Assembly: GCF_947502065.1 (NCBI RefSeq) | Contig: NZ_CANMYE010000010.1 | Span: 23,976 to 87,975, forward strand | Length of the DNA: 64,000 nt | Origin: an uncultured Pseudoteredinibacter sp. | GTDB taxonomy: Bacteria > Pseudomonadota > Gammaproteobacteria > Pseudomonadales > Cellvibrionaceae | Direction: 5' to 3' | Shown: piece after piece, positions 8,390 to 17,104 of the stretch | Position numbering within the stretch: the first letter of the stretch is position 1 | Layout: every line of letters starts with the position of its first letter | Program-made: the position numbers and the translations under genes | The notes under the pieces: generated by a model | Seen by the model: the letters and a program-made list of their open reading frames with translations, nothing else | The model's database searches: none | Told to the model about the DNA's origin: nothing

Positions 8390-9469
8390 ATGGGGCTTTG
8401 GGCAAAAATATTAACCATGTTCAGCGAGCCAAAGGCGGAAGCTGAATCGCTTGCTTTGCCAAAGTTGCAGCAGCCTGCTGTTAACAATGCTTCTTTTCAT
8501 CGCTTAGCATTACTGGATGGCTTAACTCAACTAGAGATCGAACAGCGTTTTCTTAAAGTTTGGCTGCAGCTTGATGCAGAGCTGAAGCTATCGGCAAATG
8601 TGCCAAAGCCGCTAAAAGATAAGCTGTTAAATGAGCAATATCGTCAAGCTGCGGTGCCCCGGCTGCCCACCGTTTTACCTAAGCTGATGCGTGCGCTGCG
8701 CGACCCCGATACAGCGGCTCGCGATTGTGTCGCTTTAATCAAACAAGATGCGGCTTTGTTGGCCTCGGTGCTGCAAATTGCCAATAGCGCCGTTTATCGC
8801 CCAAGTGGGATGTCGGATCAAAGTATTGAGCAGGCCGTGGTGAGTTTGGGCCTGGATGGATTACGACGTGTGGTCTGTGAGGCGCTATTGAAACCCATCG
8901 CAAAACGTAGCCAAGCTGTTGGGGAAAACCAAAGTAATGCGGCATGGCAATACAGTGTACGCACAGCGATGATTGCCGAGGAGTTGGCACGCATTAATGG
9001 CCAAGATGGTTTTTTAGCTTATTTGTTAGGTTTGTGTCAGGGCTTAGGCTATATCACTTTGTCGAATGAGTTTATTAAATACAGCCAAGTTAAAAATAGC
9101 GCTGTAAATAAACCTCAAATCGCTGAGGCCTGCTTAGATTTTGCGGCCACATTAAGTGCAGAGATTGTTTCTGATTGGCCAATGCCGCGGGAGTTGTTAG
9201 AACAGCTGTGTATTTTTGCAGAGTTTCAGCAAGCGTCCGGTACTTCAAACCTCAAAACCCCCAATGATGACAGCTTAGCTAGCACCTTAATGTTAGCGGT
9301 TTATGCCAGTCAGGTTTATAGTCTTTCCCAGCATGATCTCAAAAAACAAGAGCCAGGGGCTGACTCGGGGCAAGAGGGTGAGCCGCCCTTGGATTTATGG
9401 TCCGCGCTTGCCGAGCAATGGGGCTTCAACAAGCTATTTCTCAGTCAATTGGCGCAAAGTCAAATCTAA
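8390..9469 (+). CDS. HDOD domain signalling protein
   Basis: 359 residues from ATG 8390 with an AAAGGA ribosome site just upstream. Residues ~85-285 form an HDOD domain: LPTVLPKLMRALRDP, then LIKQDAALLASVLQIANSAVY and the SLGLDGLRRVV helix, the hallmark order of this HD-related but non-catalytic domain. No GGDEF, EAL or receiver domain is attached. HDOD proteins take part in stress, motility or c-di-GMP-linked signalling in gammaproteobacteria, but a specific role is not visible. The C-terminal ~70 residues are variable and polar. It is monocistronic. Confidence 0.85.
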   Translation: MGLWAKILTMFSEPKAEAESLALPKLQQPAVNNASFHRLALLDGLTQLEIEQRFLKVWLQLDAELKLSANVPKPLKDKLLNEQYRQAAVPRLPTVLPKLMRALRDPDTAARDCVALIKQDAALLASVLQIANSAVYRPSGMSDQSIEQAVVSLGLDGLRRVVCEALLKPIAKRSQAVGENQSNAAWQYSVRTAMIAEELARINGQDGFLAYLLGLCQGLGYITLSNEFIKYSQVKNSAVNKPQIAEACLDFAATLSAEIVSDWPMPRELLEQLCIFAEFQQASGTSNLKTPNDDSLASTLMLAVYASQVYSLSQHDLKKQEPGADSGQEGEPPLDLWSALAEQWGFNKLFLSQLAQSQI

Positions 9470-9635
9470 ATTCATCATCCTGCCCCAGAATATTCTTTTT
9501 GAATTCCTCGCGTCTTAGCGCCATAGGTATGATTCAGTTACAGTTAATACTAATGGCTCTAGCATCGTAGTCGGCCCAATATATGATGAGTCTTGCTCAC
9601 ACCGTAAACCGCGCACAGCAAAAAGGAACGTAACT

Positions 9636-10043
9636 ATGAAAACATTAATGACAACTTTGGTGGCCGTTTTGGCACTCTCTCTTAGCTCTTGGGGTTATGC
9701 CAAAGACTGTAAAGGCCAGAGCCAATCCGCTTGTGGTAAAAGCAGTAGCTGCAAATGGGTAGATGGCTACAAGCGTAAAGATGGCAAACAAGTGAAAGGC
9801 TACTGCCGTGCCAGTGCTGGCAAAGCAAAGAGCAAACTTTCAGCCACTGCCAAAGATACAAAAAAGTCGGCCAGCAAGAAGTCAGAAGCCGCCGTAAGTA
9901 AAGCCAAGAGCAAAGCGAAAAGTAAATCAAAATCTAAAGCTGAGCTAGCCAAAGCTAAGGCTGAGACTAAGAAAAAGTCTAAGTCAAAAGCGAAGAAGAA
10001 AGCAAAAGATCTAGCAAAGGCGGCGAAGTCCTCTAGCAATTAA
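9636..10043 (+). CDS. small exported protein with four Cys and a Lys/Ala/Ser-rich tail
   Basis: 135 residues from ATG 9636, preceded by AAAGGAACG. Residues 1-22 are a signal peptide ending near WGYAK. Mature residues ~24-60 hold four Cys in the pattern C-x7-C-x5-C-x16-C-like spacing with the phrase CKWVDGYKRKDGK. The remaining ~75 residues are almost only Lys, Ala and Ser, resembling a histone-H1-like tail. A signal peptide in front of such a tail suggests a periplasmic or secreted polycation, perhaps binding DNA, LPS or matrix acids. No function is known to me. A strong terminator follows at 10096. Confidence 0.7.
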   Translation: MKTLMTTLVAVLALSLSSWGYAKDCKGQSQSACGKSSSCKWVDGYKRKDGKQVKGYCRASAGKAKSKLSATAKDTKKSASKKSEAAVSKAKSKAKSKSKSKAELAKAKAETKKKSKSKAKKKAKDLAKAAKSSSN

Positions 10044-10095
10044 TATTTGCTACGCTAGTTGAATAGTCTGCCTTAATAGGCTCTTTGATCGCATG

Positions 10096-10134
10096 AAAAA
10101 ATAGCGCTTAATGTAACATTAAGCGCTATTTTTT
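10096..10134. terminator. bidirectional intrinsic terminator
   Basis: A perfect 18-bp stem (10096-10113 and 10117-10134) with a TAA loop; A-run on the left arm and T-run on the right arm, so it works in both directions. It separates the Lys-rich protein gene (plus) from greB (minus). Confidence 0.9.
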
Positions 10135-10186
10135 ATTGGCTTATTGAGAGTTGGGAATCGAGAGTCACTTTGTTGCGAGCTATCAA

Positions 10187-10684
10187 TTACTCGTAATCGA
10201 TGGCAACAATATAGAATAACTCTTCGCCTTCGGGCTTTCTCAGTACAACTTCATCATCAAGTTTTTTCCCCAGCATGGCTTTTGCGAGTGGGGAATCCAT
10301 GCTGAGTTTTCCTTCGGCGACATTAAACTCATCGGGGCCAACAATCCGAAAGCGTTGCTCCTCGCCGTCTTCGTCTTCCAGTGTTACCCAAGCACCAAAG
10401 AATACCTTGTCTCGCTCAGCAGGGGCTCTATCGACAATGGTAAGCTCATCCAAGCGTTTACTTAAAAAACGTACTCGGCGATCAATCTCCCTAAGGCGGC
10501 GCTTGCCGTATATATAATCACCATTCTCGGATCGGTCGCCGTTTTTTGCCGCTTCATGCACCACATTGGTCACTTCTGGGCGCTCCACTTTCCAAAGCTG
10601 GCTAAGTTCTGCTTGTAAGGCATCGGCGCCTTCGCGAGTGATATAGGGTGAGCCTTTTCGGCTTGGTGGTCGCCAGCGCCCCAT
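10187..10684 (-). CDS. greB: transcription elongation factor GreB
   Basis: 165 residues, the usual GreB length. The N-terminal coiled coil runs from the ITREGADALQAEL segment to about residue 80 and includes the acidic tip NGDRSENGDY whose Asp and Glu direct RNA cleavage by stalled RNA polymerase. The C-terminal FKBP-like domain ends with SPLAKAMLGKK. The start codon shares one base with the stop of the upstream peptidase gene (TAATG), so the two are probably co-translated. GreB rather than GreA is supported by the N-terminal basic stretch and by IYGKRRLREIDRR. Confidence 0.95.
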   Translation of the reverse strand: MGRWRPPSRKGSPYITREGADALQAELSQLWKVERPEVTNVVHEAAKNGDRSENGDYIYGKRRLREIDRRVRFLSKRLDELTIVDRAPAERDKVFFGAWVTLEDEDGEEQRFRIVGPDEFNVAEGKLSMDSPLAKAMLGKKLDDEVVLRKPEGEELFYIVAIDYE

Positions 10685-12714
10685 TACTCAAGCCTCTCGG
10701 GTGCAGATGCTAAGTTAAGAATGTCGACCGCTGTGATGGAATCGTCTTGCAAGCCTTCGCTTGTGAAATCAAACAATTGGCTATAAAAATACAATTCACC
10801 CTCTAAAGCCGTCACAATAGCCTTGGCACTGCGAAAGCCATGGCCCTCGCCGGCAAAGGGAACATAGGCTACTGGCATGCCTTTATTGTTGAGTGCTTCT
10901 AACATAGCTTCGGCTTGATTAGGTGGTACCACTTTATCTTCTAGGCCTTGGAAAAATATTGCTGGGCAATTGAGCCGATCTACATGATTAATTGGCGAGC
11001 GTGCTTGATAAATGGCTTTATCTTCAGGATAAGGACCAATCATAGAATCTAAATAGCGAGCCTCAAATTTGTGGGTGTCCCGCGCCAAGGTTTCTAAGTC
11101 GCCAATTCCGTAATGGCTGGCGCCGGCGGCAAAGCTATCGGCAAAGGTTAATGCTGCTAGTACAGTATAGCCACCAGCGCTGCCGCCTTTTATGCATAGA
11201 CGTTTGGGGTCGGCGAGCCCTTGCTTAACAAGGTGATCAGCTGCGGCACAAACATCCTCCACATCTTTGATGCCCCATTGGCCTTTTAAGCTGTCGCGAT
11301 AGTTACGACCATAGCCGGTGCTGCCGCGATAATTTACATCAAATACCGCAAAGCCACGGCTAGTCCAGAATTGAATTTTTACGTTTAGCGCTGTTTCAGT
11401 AGCTCCTGTTGGCCCGCCGTGGCAAAGGACTATTAATGGGGGCTTTTCTCCAGCTAAGGGCTGAAATTGTGGATTGCAGGGAGCATAGTAAAAGCCATGC
11501 GCAATTTCAGAGCCGGCGGCAAAGCTTAAAGCCTTGGGGGTTGAGATAAAGCTAGGATCAATGTCGCTATTACTGCTGCGGCAAACCTCAGTCATTTCGC
11601 CATTTTGCCATTGCATCAATTGACTTGCGCATTGGCTATTGGCGGCAAAAAACAAGCTGCGGCCAGCGGCGCTATTGACCATGGATATATCGTCATAGGG
11701 GTTTTCTGAATCGGGGCTTTCGATCTTGTCGAGGTTTCCACTTGCGATGTTGATAGTCGCTAATTGCCAGCGACCTTGCTGGGTATAACAGCAAATAATA
11801 TTTTCAGCATCTATGAAGCTATAGCAGCTCATGCCAAACACCCACTGCGGTGTAGCAAATTCGGCATCGAGCCTGTGAAGGTTTCTTAGTGTTTTTGTGT
11901 TTATGTCGTAGCGGTATAGATTCCACCAATCACTCGTATCCGAGACAAAATATAAATTTCCATCTGGGCCAAAACTGGGCTGAAAAATGGATTCGCCTCT
12001 GGTGTAATCGCTCGATAAATCTCTTGCTGAGATTTGCTGTTGCTTAAGAATATTTCCGTCCTTATCAAGATCGGCAATGTAGCACTCGGTGGCATCCCAG
12101 GGCATATCTGGGTGGCGCCAGCATAAATAGCTGAGCTGCTCGCCATTAGGGCTTAAGCTGGGGTTAGAATAAAAATCAGCGCCGCTAAATAATGTACTGC
12201 ATTGCCCAAGTTCGTTGCTGCTAATGGTTACTTTTACGATGCGGTTTTCGGGCTCGGCGTGTTCTTCGGTCGCCGAGTGCTCCTCGGCTACGGCGATAAG
12301 GCAATTGCGTCTTTGGTCCCATAGCAAATCGGCAAAGCGAGTATGCTCTTGGCGGGTAATACGTTTGCTCGTCATGCTTTGCAAACAAAGCCGGTAGATA
12401 TCTTGATCTCTAGCGTTTACAAAGTATAACTGTTCGCCGGCAAGGCAGTAGCTGGCGCCGCCATATTCATGGCAGTTGCTGCGTACACTGAAGGTTGCTG
12501 GTGTTAAATCTTCGCGCTTTGTAGGTGTATCCTTGTGTGCGCGAACCAAAACAGAGCGACCTTTTTCTTGGGGTCTTCCTTCTAGCCAGTAATTATAATT
12601 TTTGTCCAGCCGTGGCTCGCTAAGGCGCACGCTATCGGCAACGAGTAGAGATGCATTGATCGGTGATTGCCAGCTGCCACAAGGTGCGGCGGTTTTTTCG
12701 ATGTTTCTAGTCAT
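10684..12714 (-). CDS. S9 family (prolyl oligopeptidase-type) peptidase
   Basis: 676 residues. The N-terminal ~400 residues are a beta-propeller with WD/TolB-like strands, and the C-terminal ~260 are an alpha/beta hydrolase: HGGPTGATE oxyanion strand, nucleophile Ser in GGSAGGYT, Asp in LEDKVVPP and His in GEGHGF. No signal peptide is visible, so it is probably a cytoplasmic acylaminoacyl or dipeptidyl peptidase that trims short peptides. It overlaps greB by one base and starts a two-gene unit. Exact cleavage preference cannot be read. Confidence 0.88.
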   Translation of the reverse strand: MTRNIEKTAAPCGSWQSPINASLLVADSVRLSEPRLDKNYNYWLEGRPQEKGRSVLVRAHKDTPTKREDLTPATFSVRSNCHEYGGASYCLAGEQLYFVNARDQDIYRLCLQSMTSKRITRQEHTRFADLLWDQRRNCLIAVAEEHSATEEHAEPENRIVKVTISSNELGQCSTLFSGADFYSNPSLSPNGEQLSYLCWRHPDMPWDATECYIADLDKDGNILKQQQISARDLSSDYTRGESIFQPSFGPDGNLYFVSDTSDWWNLYRYDINTKTLRNLHRLDAEFATPQWVFGMSCYSFIDAENIICCYTQQGRWQLATINIASGNLDKIESPDSENPYDDISMVNSAAGRSLFFAANSQCASQLMQWQNGEMTEVCRSSNSDIDPSFISTPKALSFAAGSEIAHGFYYAPCNPQFQPLAGEKPPLIVLCHGGPTGATETALNVKIQFWTSRGFAVFDVNYRGSTGYGRNYRDSLKGQWGIKDVEDVCAAADHLVKQGLADPKRLCIKGGSAGGYTVLAALTFADSFAAGASHYGIGDLETLARDTHKFEARYLDSMIGPYPEDKAIYQARSPINHVDRLNCPAIFFQGLEDKVVPPNQAEAMLEALNNKGMPVAYVPFAGEGHGFRSAKAIVTALEGELYFYSQLFDFTSEGLQDDSITAVDILNLASAPERLE

Positions 12715-12862
12715 AGTCTTCTACTAAAGTCCTTGTGGCTTATCGCCAGTTGCTCGAATTGTACATCCTCCTTAAACCTTTATCACATTGGCTGTTGCCA
12801 GTTGGCCTCTGTAGTACTTTGAGGTTTAATGCGCTTGGAAGATATTTAATTAGAATAGACCT

Positions 12863-14260
12863 ATGTTGACAAAAGGCTCGATCGAAGAACTATCACAACA
12901 TTGCATTGATACGCTGCAAGCTTTGCTCAGTGAATCGCAATGGCGAGAGTGTTCAAATCTCTGTATCGCTTATTCTGGAGGGCTAGATTCCAGTGTGTTG
13001 TTGCACGCTGCCGTTGGGCTTCGCAATGAAGGCTTGTTGGGTGATCGTGTTCTGAAAGCTATTCACGTTAATCATGGCCTGTCTGAATTGGCGGATAGTT
13101 GGGCGTCGCATTGCCAAGCTCAGTGCCAGGAATTGGGGGTGGAACTTTGTCAGCAGAAGGTTGCGCTGAGTGAATCTACGATCAAGACCGCCGGTGGTTT
13201 AGAGGCGGCAGCCAGAGCTGCGCGTTACCAAGTGTTTGAACAGTTTATGATCGATGGCGATGTCTTATTGCAGGCCCATCATCAAGATGATCAATCAGAA
13301 ACACTGTTATTACGTTTAATGAGAGGGGCCGGACCGAAAGGCTTGGCGAGTATCCCAGCAGTTCGGAGTTTATCCGTTGGCTTGTTGGCTCGCCCGCTTT
13401 TAGACCTACCAAGGCAGCAGCTAGAGGGCTGTGCTGAGGCACTAAACCTTGCTTGGGTAGAAGATCCAAGCAACCAAGATAACCGCATTGATCGTAATTT
13501 TTTGCGCAATCAGGTCTTGCCGCTGCTGCATGAGCGTTGGCCGAACTTTCAAGAACGTTGGGCGGCGAGCAGTCGTCTGTGCGCTGAGTCAGAGGCTCAG
13601 CTACAGCTTTACCAAGAACAGCAGTTGGCAGCTTGTGATTGGCGTGCGGAGCGCCTAGGTTTTAGCTTATGTTTGCAACGTATCTCAGTCTTGGGGCGGG
13701 CTGAGCAATTTCAGCTAATTCGTGCCTCCATGCAGCATGTAGGGTTTGCTATGCCCAGCCGCGCTTTTTTGGCGGAGCTTGATGAGCAGCTGCTGCGCCC
13801 TAAGCGAGGTGATAGCGAGGCCTTGTTGCACTCGGGGGCTTGCAGCTTTGCCCACCATCAGGGCCGCCTACATTATTGGCCGCGGAGCGAGTTACCAAGC
13901 TTGTTGCCGGATTCTTGGAATACGAATACTGCGCTAGATTTAGGAAAGGGCTGGCAACTGCTTGCTGAGGAAGTCCCACTGGAAGAGCCCGGCGTATGGC
14001 TTCCAGAAACAGTGGATCTGCACTATCGGAACCGCTTTAAAAGAGCAAAGCCGAAAGGGCGCAGGCACTCACAAACCATAAAGAAGCTGTTGCAAGAGGC
14101 GAAGCTCGAAGCTTGGCTTCGAGCACATGTGCCGTTTATCACTTGGCAAGATAAGCTCTTAGCGGTGGGCGATCTTTGGGTAGAGCAGGAGGGGCGAGTT
14201 TATTGTCAATCCATGGCAGAAAGCCGTTATTGCCGTGTAATTTGGCGCCACCTTGGCTGA
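12863..14260 (+). CDS. tilS: tRNA(Ile)-lysidine synthase
   Basis: 465 residues. The PP-loop ATP pyrophosphatase motif SGGLDSS lies near residue 38, followed by HVNHGLS and the QAHHQDDQSET signature of TilS; the C-terminal RNA-binding extension ends with a TilS-type RRHSQTIKKLLQ segment. It converts the wobble cytidine of tRNA-Ile(CAU) to lysidine, which is essential for decoding AUA. It is divergent from the S9 peptidase gene and followed after 270 bp by pyrG. Confidence 0.95.
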   Translation: MLTKGSIEELSQHCIDTLQALLSESQWRECSNLCIAYSGGLDSSVLLHAAVGLRNEGLLGDRVLKAIHVNHGLSELADSWASHCQAQCQELGVELCQQKVALSESTIKTAGGLEAAARAARYQVFEQFMIDGDVLLQAHHQDDQSETLLLRLMRGAGPKGLASIPAVRSLSVGLLARPLLDLPRQQLEGCAEALNLAWVEDPSNQDNRIDRNFLRNQVLPLLHERWPNFQERWAASSRLCAESEAQLQLYQEQQLAACDWRAERLGFSLCLQRISVLGRAEQFQLIRASMQHVGFAMPSRAFLAELDEQLLRPKRGDSEALLHSGACSFAHHQGRLHYWPRSELPSLLPDSWNTNTALDLGKGWQLLAEEVPLEEPGVWLPETVDLHYRNRFKRAKPKGRRHSQTIKKLLQEAKLEAWLRAHVPFITWQDKLLAVGDLWVEQEGRVYCQSMAESRYCRVIWRHLG

Positions 14261-14530
14261 TTCGCCGGGAACTGGCTGCTTTTATTGGTAAAATTAGCCC
14301 CCAAATCCCTCCCTTGCTGAGCTGCCGCGCATGTAATTAGTCTTAACTTCTCAATTGAGTCCCGAGGGACTTTCTGGTAATCTGGCGTCCCATCTTGAGA
14401 GCGTTCTTGAAACCCGTATAAAGCATGTTTAGACCTTGGCCAATTCGCCGAGGGCACATGTCTATTGTCGGTTCAAAAGCGATTCTCCACCTAATTTTTC
14501 TGTACTGACTGCAAATTTCAGGGCTTTTGC

Positions 14531-16162
14531 ATGACGCGTTTTATATTTGTCACCGGTGGTGTTGTTTCTTCTTTGGGTAAGGGCATTGCTTCGGCATCGC
14601 TAGCTGCCATCCTAGAGGCTCGCGGCCTAAAAGTGACCATCCTCAAGTTGGATCCATACATTAACGTTGATCCGGGCACGATGAGCCCGTTTCAGCATGG
14701 TGAGGTTTACGTTACCGAAGATGGCGCCGAAACCGATCTTGACCTTGGCCACTACGAGCGTTTTATTCGTGGTCGCATGAGTAAGCGTAATAACTTCACC
14801 ACTGGTCGTGTATACGAAACAGTGCTGAAGAAAGAGCGTCGTGGTGATTATCAAGGCGGTACCGTTCAGGTGATCCCCCATATCACCAATGAAATTAAAC
14901 GCCGCGTAATGGAAGGCGGCAAAGACGTCGATGTGGCCTTAGTGGAAATCGGCGGTACGGTAGGTGATATTGAATCACAGCCGTTCTTGGAATCCGTTCG
15001 ACAGTTAAAGGTTGAGCTAGGCAGCAGCCGGGCCCAATTGGTTCACCTTACATTGGTACCCTATATCGCCACCGCCGGTGAGACCAAGACCAAGCCTACC
15101 CAACATTCCGTAAAAGAGTTGCGTTCTATCGGCTTGCAGCCTGATGTTTTACTGTGTCGCTCAGAGCGCATGATCGATGAAGATTCCTGCCGCAAGATCG
15201 CACTGTTCACTAACGTAGAGCAGCGCGCTGTTGTGCCGCTACCGGATGCTGACACTATCTACAGTATTCCTGGTTTGTTGAAGTCACAGGGCTTGGATAA
15301 CATTATCTTAGAAAAATTCGGCTTGGCCGATCAGCCAGAAGCCGATCTTTCCGAGTGGGACAGTGTTATTGATGGCAAGCTAAACCCAGAGCGCGAAGTA
15401 ACTGTCGCCATGGTTGGCAAATATATGGACTTGCTGGATGCTTATAAGTCATTGAATGAATCTCTTGAGCACGCCGGTATTCACACCCGTACAAAAGTGA
15501 AGGTGAACTACATTAATGCTGAGGATGTAGAGCAGCAGGGCTTAGGTTTATTGGATGGCGCTGATGCCATTTTAGTACCTGGTGGTTTCGGTGAGCGCGG
15601 TTTGGAAGGTAAGTTAATGGCCGTTCGCCACGCCCGCGAAAATAAAATTCCTTATTTAGGTATCTGCTTGGGTATGCAATCGGTAGTGATTGAGTTTGCC
15701 CGCAATGTGCTTGGCTTAAAAAATGCCAACAGTACCGAGTTTGACCCGAACACTCCCGATCCAGTTGTCGGTCTAATCACTGAGTGGATCAATGAAGAAG
15801 GCTCAGTGGAGCGTCGTGACGAAAACGCTGATCTAGGCGGTACCATGCGCTTAGGTGGTCAAGAGTGTCGTCTAGAAAAATCTTCTAAAGTTGCTGAAAT
15901 TTATGGCAGCGAGCTGGTAGTAGAGCGCCATCGTCATCGCTTTGAGGTGAACAACAACTACGTCGAGCGTTTGCAGAGTGCGGGTTTAAAAATTGGCGGC
16001 TGGTCTGCTGATGATGAGTTGGTGGAAGTGGTTGAGATCGAAGATCATCCTTGGTTTGTGGCCTGTCAATTCCACCCGGAATTCACTTCTACCCCACGTG
16101 ATGGTCACCCATTGTTCACCAGCTATATTCAGGCCGCCAATAAGGCTGCCGGCAATAAATAA
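14531..16162 (+). CDS. pyrG: CTP synthase
   Basis: 543 residues. The N-terminal synthetase domain opens with FVTGGVVSSLGKGI and includes the DPYINVDPGTMSP loop. The C-terminal class I glutamine amidotransferase has the nucleophile Cys in GICLGMQ and a His-Glu pair in QFHPEF. It makes CTP from UTP, ATP and glutamine. Only 8 bp separate it from kdsA, so pyrG-kdsA and probably eno-ftsB-ispD-ispF-truD are transcribed in one direction; this order is common in gammaproteobacteria. The 270 bp upstream holds no gene I can support. Confidence 0.98.
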   Translation: MTRFIFVTGGVVSSLGKGIASASLAAILEARGLKVTILKLDPYINVDPGTMSPFQHGEVYVTEDGAETDLDLGHYERFIRGRMSKRNNFTTGRVYETVLKKERRGDYQGGTVQVIPHITNEIKRRVMEGGKDVDVALVEIGGTVGDIESQPFLESVRQLKVELGSSRAQLVHLTLVPYIATAGETKTKPTQHSVKELRSIGLQPDVLLCRSERMIDEDSCRKIALFTNVEQRAVVPLPDADTIYSIPGLLKSQGLDNIILEKFGLADQPEADLSEWDSVIDGKLNPEREVTVAMVGKYMDLLDAYKSLNESLEHAGIHTRTKVKVNYINAEDVEQQGLGLLDGADAILVPGGFGERGLEGKLMAVRHARENKIPYLGICLGMQSVVIEFARNVLGLKNANSTEFDPNTPDPVVGLITEWINEEGSVERRDENADLGGTMRLGGQECRLEKSSKVAEIYGSELVVERHRHRFEVNNNYVERLQSAGLKIGGWSADDELVEVVEIEDHPWFVACQFHPEFTSTPRDGHPLFTSYIQAANKAAGNK

Positions 16163-16170
16163 GGTTTGCT

Positions 16171-17028
16171 ATGCAGCAGCAAGTGATTGAACTGCCAGGT
16201 CACGGCATTAAAGTGGCCAACGATTTGCCGTTTGTTTTGTTTGGCGGCATGAATGTTTTGGAATCGCGTGACATGGCGATGAGCATCGCTGAGCACTATG
16301 TCAGTGTTTGTCAGAAGTTGTCGATTCCTTATGTTTTTAAAGCATCTTTTGATAAGGCTAATCGCTCATCGATTCACTCTTTCCGTGGCCCGGGCATGGA
16401 AGAAGGTCTGAAAATCTTCGAAGAAGTTAAAAAGACTTTCAACGTACCGGTAATTACCGATGTGCACGAAGTTCATCAGGCCGCGCCTGTGGCTGAAGTT
16501 TGTGATGTCATTCAGCTGCCCGCATTTTTGGCTCGTCAGACAGATTTGGTGGAAGCCATGGCCAAAACAGGTGCGGTAATTAATGTTAAAAAACCGCAGT
16601 TTCTTAGCCCGCCGCAGATGAAAAATATTGTCGAAAAGTTTCGTGAATGCGGTAATGAGCAGGTCATGCTGTGTGAGCGTGGCGCCTGTCATGGTTACGA
16701 CAACTTAGTGGTAGACATGCTGGGCTTTGAGACTATGAAAGAAGTCAGTAATGGCGCCCCGATTATTTTTGATGTTACCCACGCCCTTCAGTGTCGTGAC
16801 CCTATGGGGGCTGCTTCTGGCGGTCGCCGTGCCCAGGTTGCGCAGTTAGGCCGTGCGGGTATGTCCCTTGAGTTGGGTGGCTTATTCTTAGAAGCTCACC
16901 CCAACCCTGATCAAGCAAAATGCGATGGTCCTTCGGCTCTGCCTTTGGATAAATTGGAGCCCTTTTTGGCTCAAATGAAAGCCGTCGATGACTTGGTAAA
17001 ATCTCTACCCAAGCTGGACATTGAATAA
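16171..17028 (+). CDS. kdsA: 3-deoxy-8-phosphooctulonate (KDO-8-phosphate) synthase
   Basis: 285 residues, normal for KdsA. Signature segments include FVLFGGMNVLESRD, KASFDKANRSS and the GACHGYDNLVVDM and DVTHALQ loops of the TIM barrel. It condenses phosphoenolpyruvate with arabinose-5-phosphate to give KDO-8-phosphate for the LPS inner core, so the organism has a conventional Gram-negative outer membrane. Lies 8 bp after pyrG and 76 bp before eno, which makes the PEP substrate. Confidence 0.97.
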   Translation: MQQQVIELPGHGIKVANDLPFVLFGGMNVLESRDMAMSIAEHYVSVCQKLSIPYVFKASFDKANRSSIHSFRGPGMEEGLKIFEEVKKTFNVPVITDVHEVHQAAPVAEVCDVIQLPAFLARQTDLVEAMAKTGAVINVKKPQFLSPPQMKNIVEKFRECGNEQVMLCERGACHGYDNLVVDMLGFETMKEVSNGAPIIFDVTHALQCRDPMGAASGGRRAQVAQLGRAGMSLELGGLFLEAHPNPDQAKCDGPSALPLDKLEPFLAQMKAVDDLVKSLPKLDIE

Positions 17029-17104
17029 GCATTACTGTTCAGATATTTGAGATAAATAATTCGTTTAAAACTGATACACACCTATAGCAGGAGCATCTTT
17101 AGCT

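Noticed and set aside
9682..10039. Minus-strand frames opposite the Lys-rich protein
   Set aside because: Phe/Leu/Ala-rich translations are the mirror of Lys/Ser/Ala codons; the plus-strand frame has a signal peptide and a ribosome site.
14227..14457. 76-codon minus-strand frame between tilS and pyrG
   Set aside because: Overlaps the tilS end, has no ribosome site and no family resemblance; the gap is better read as the pyrG promoter region.
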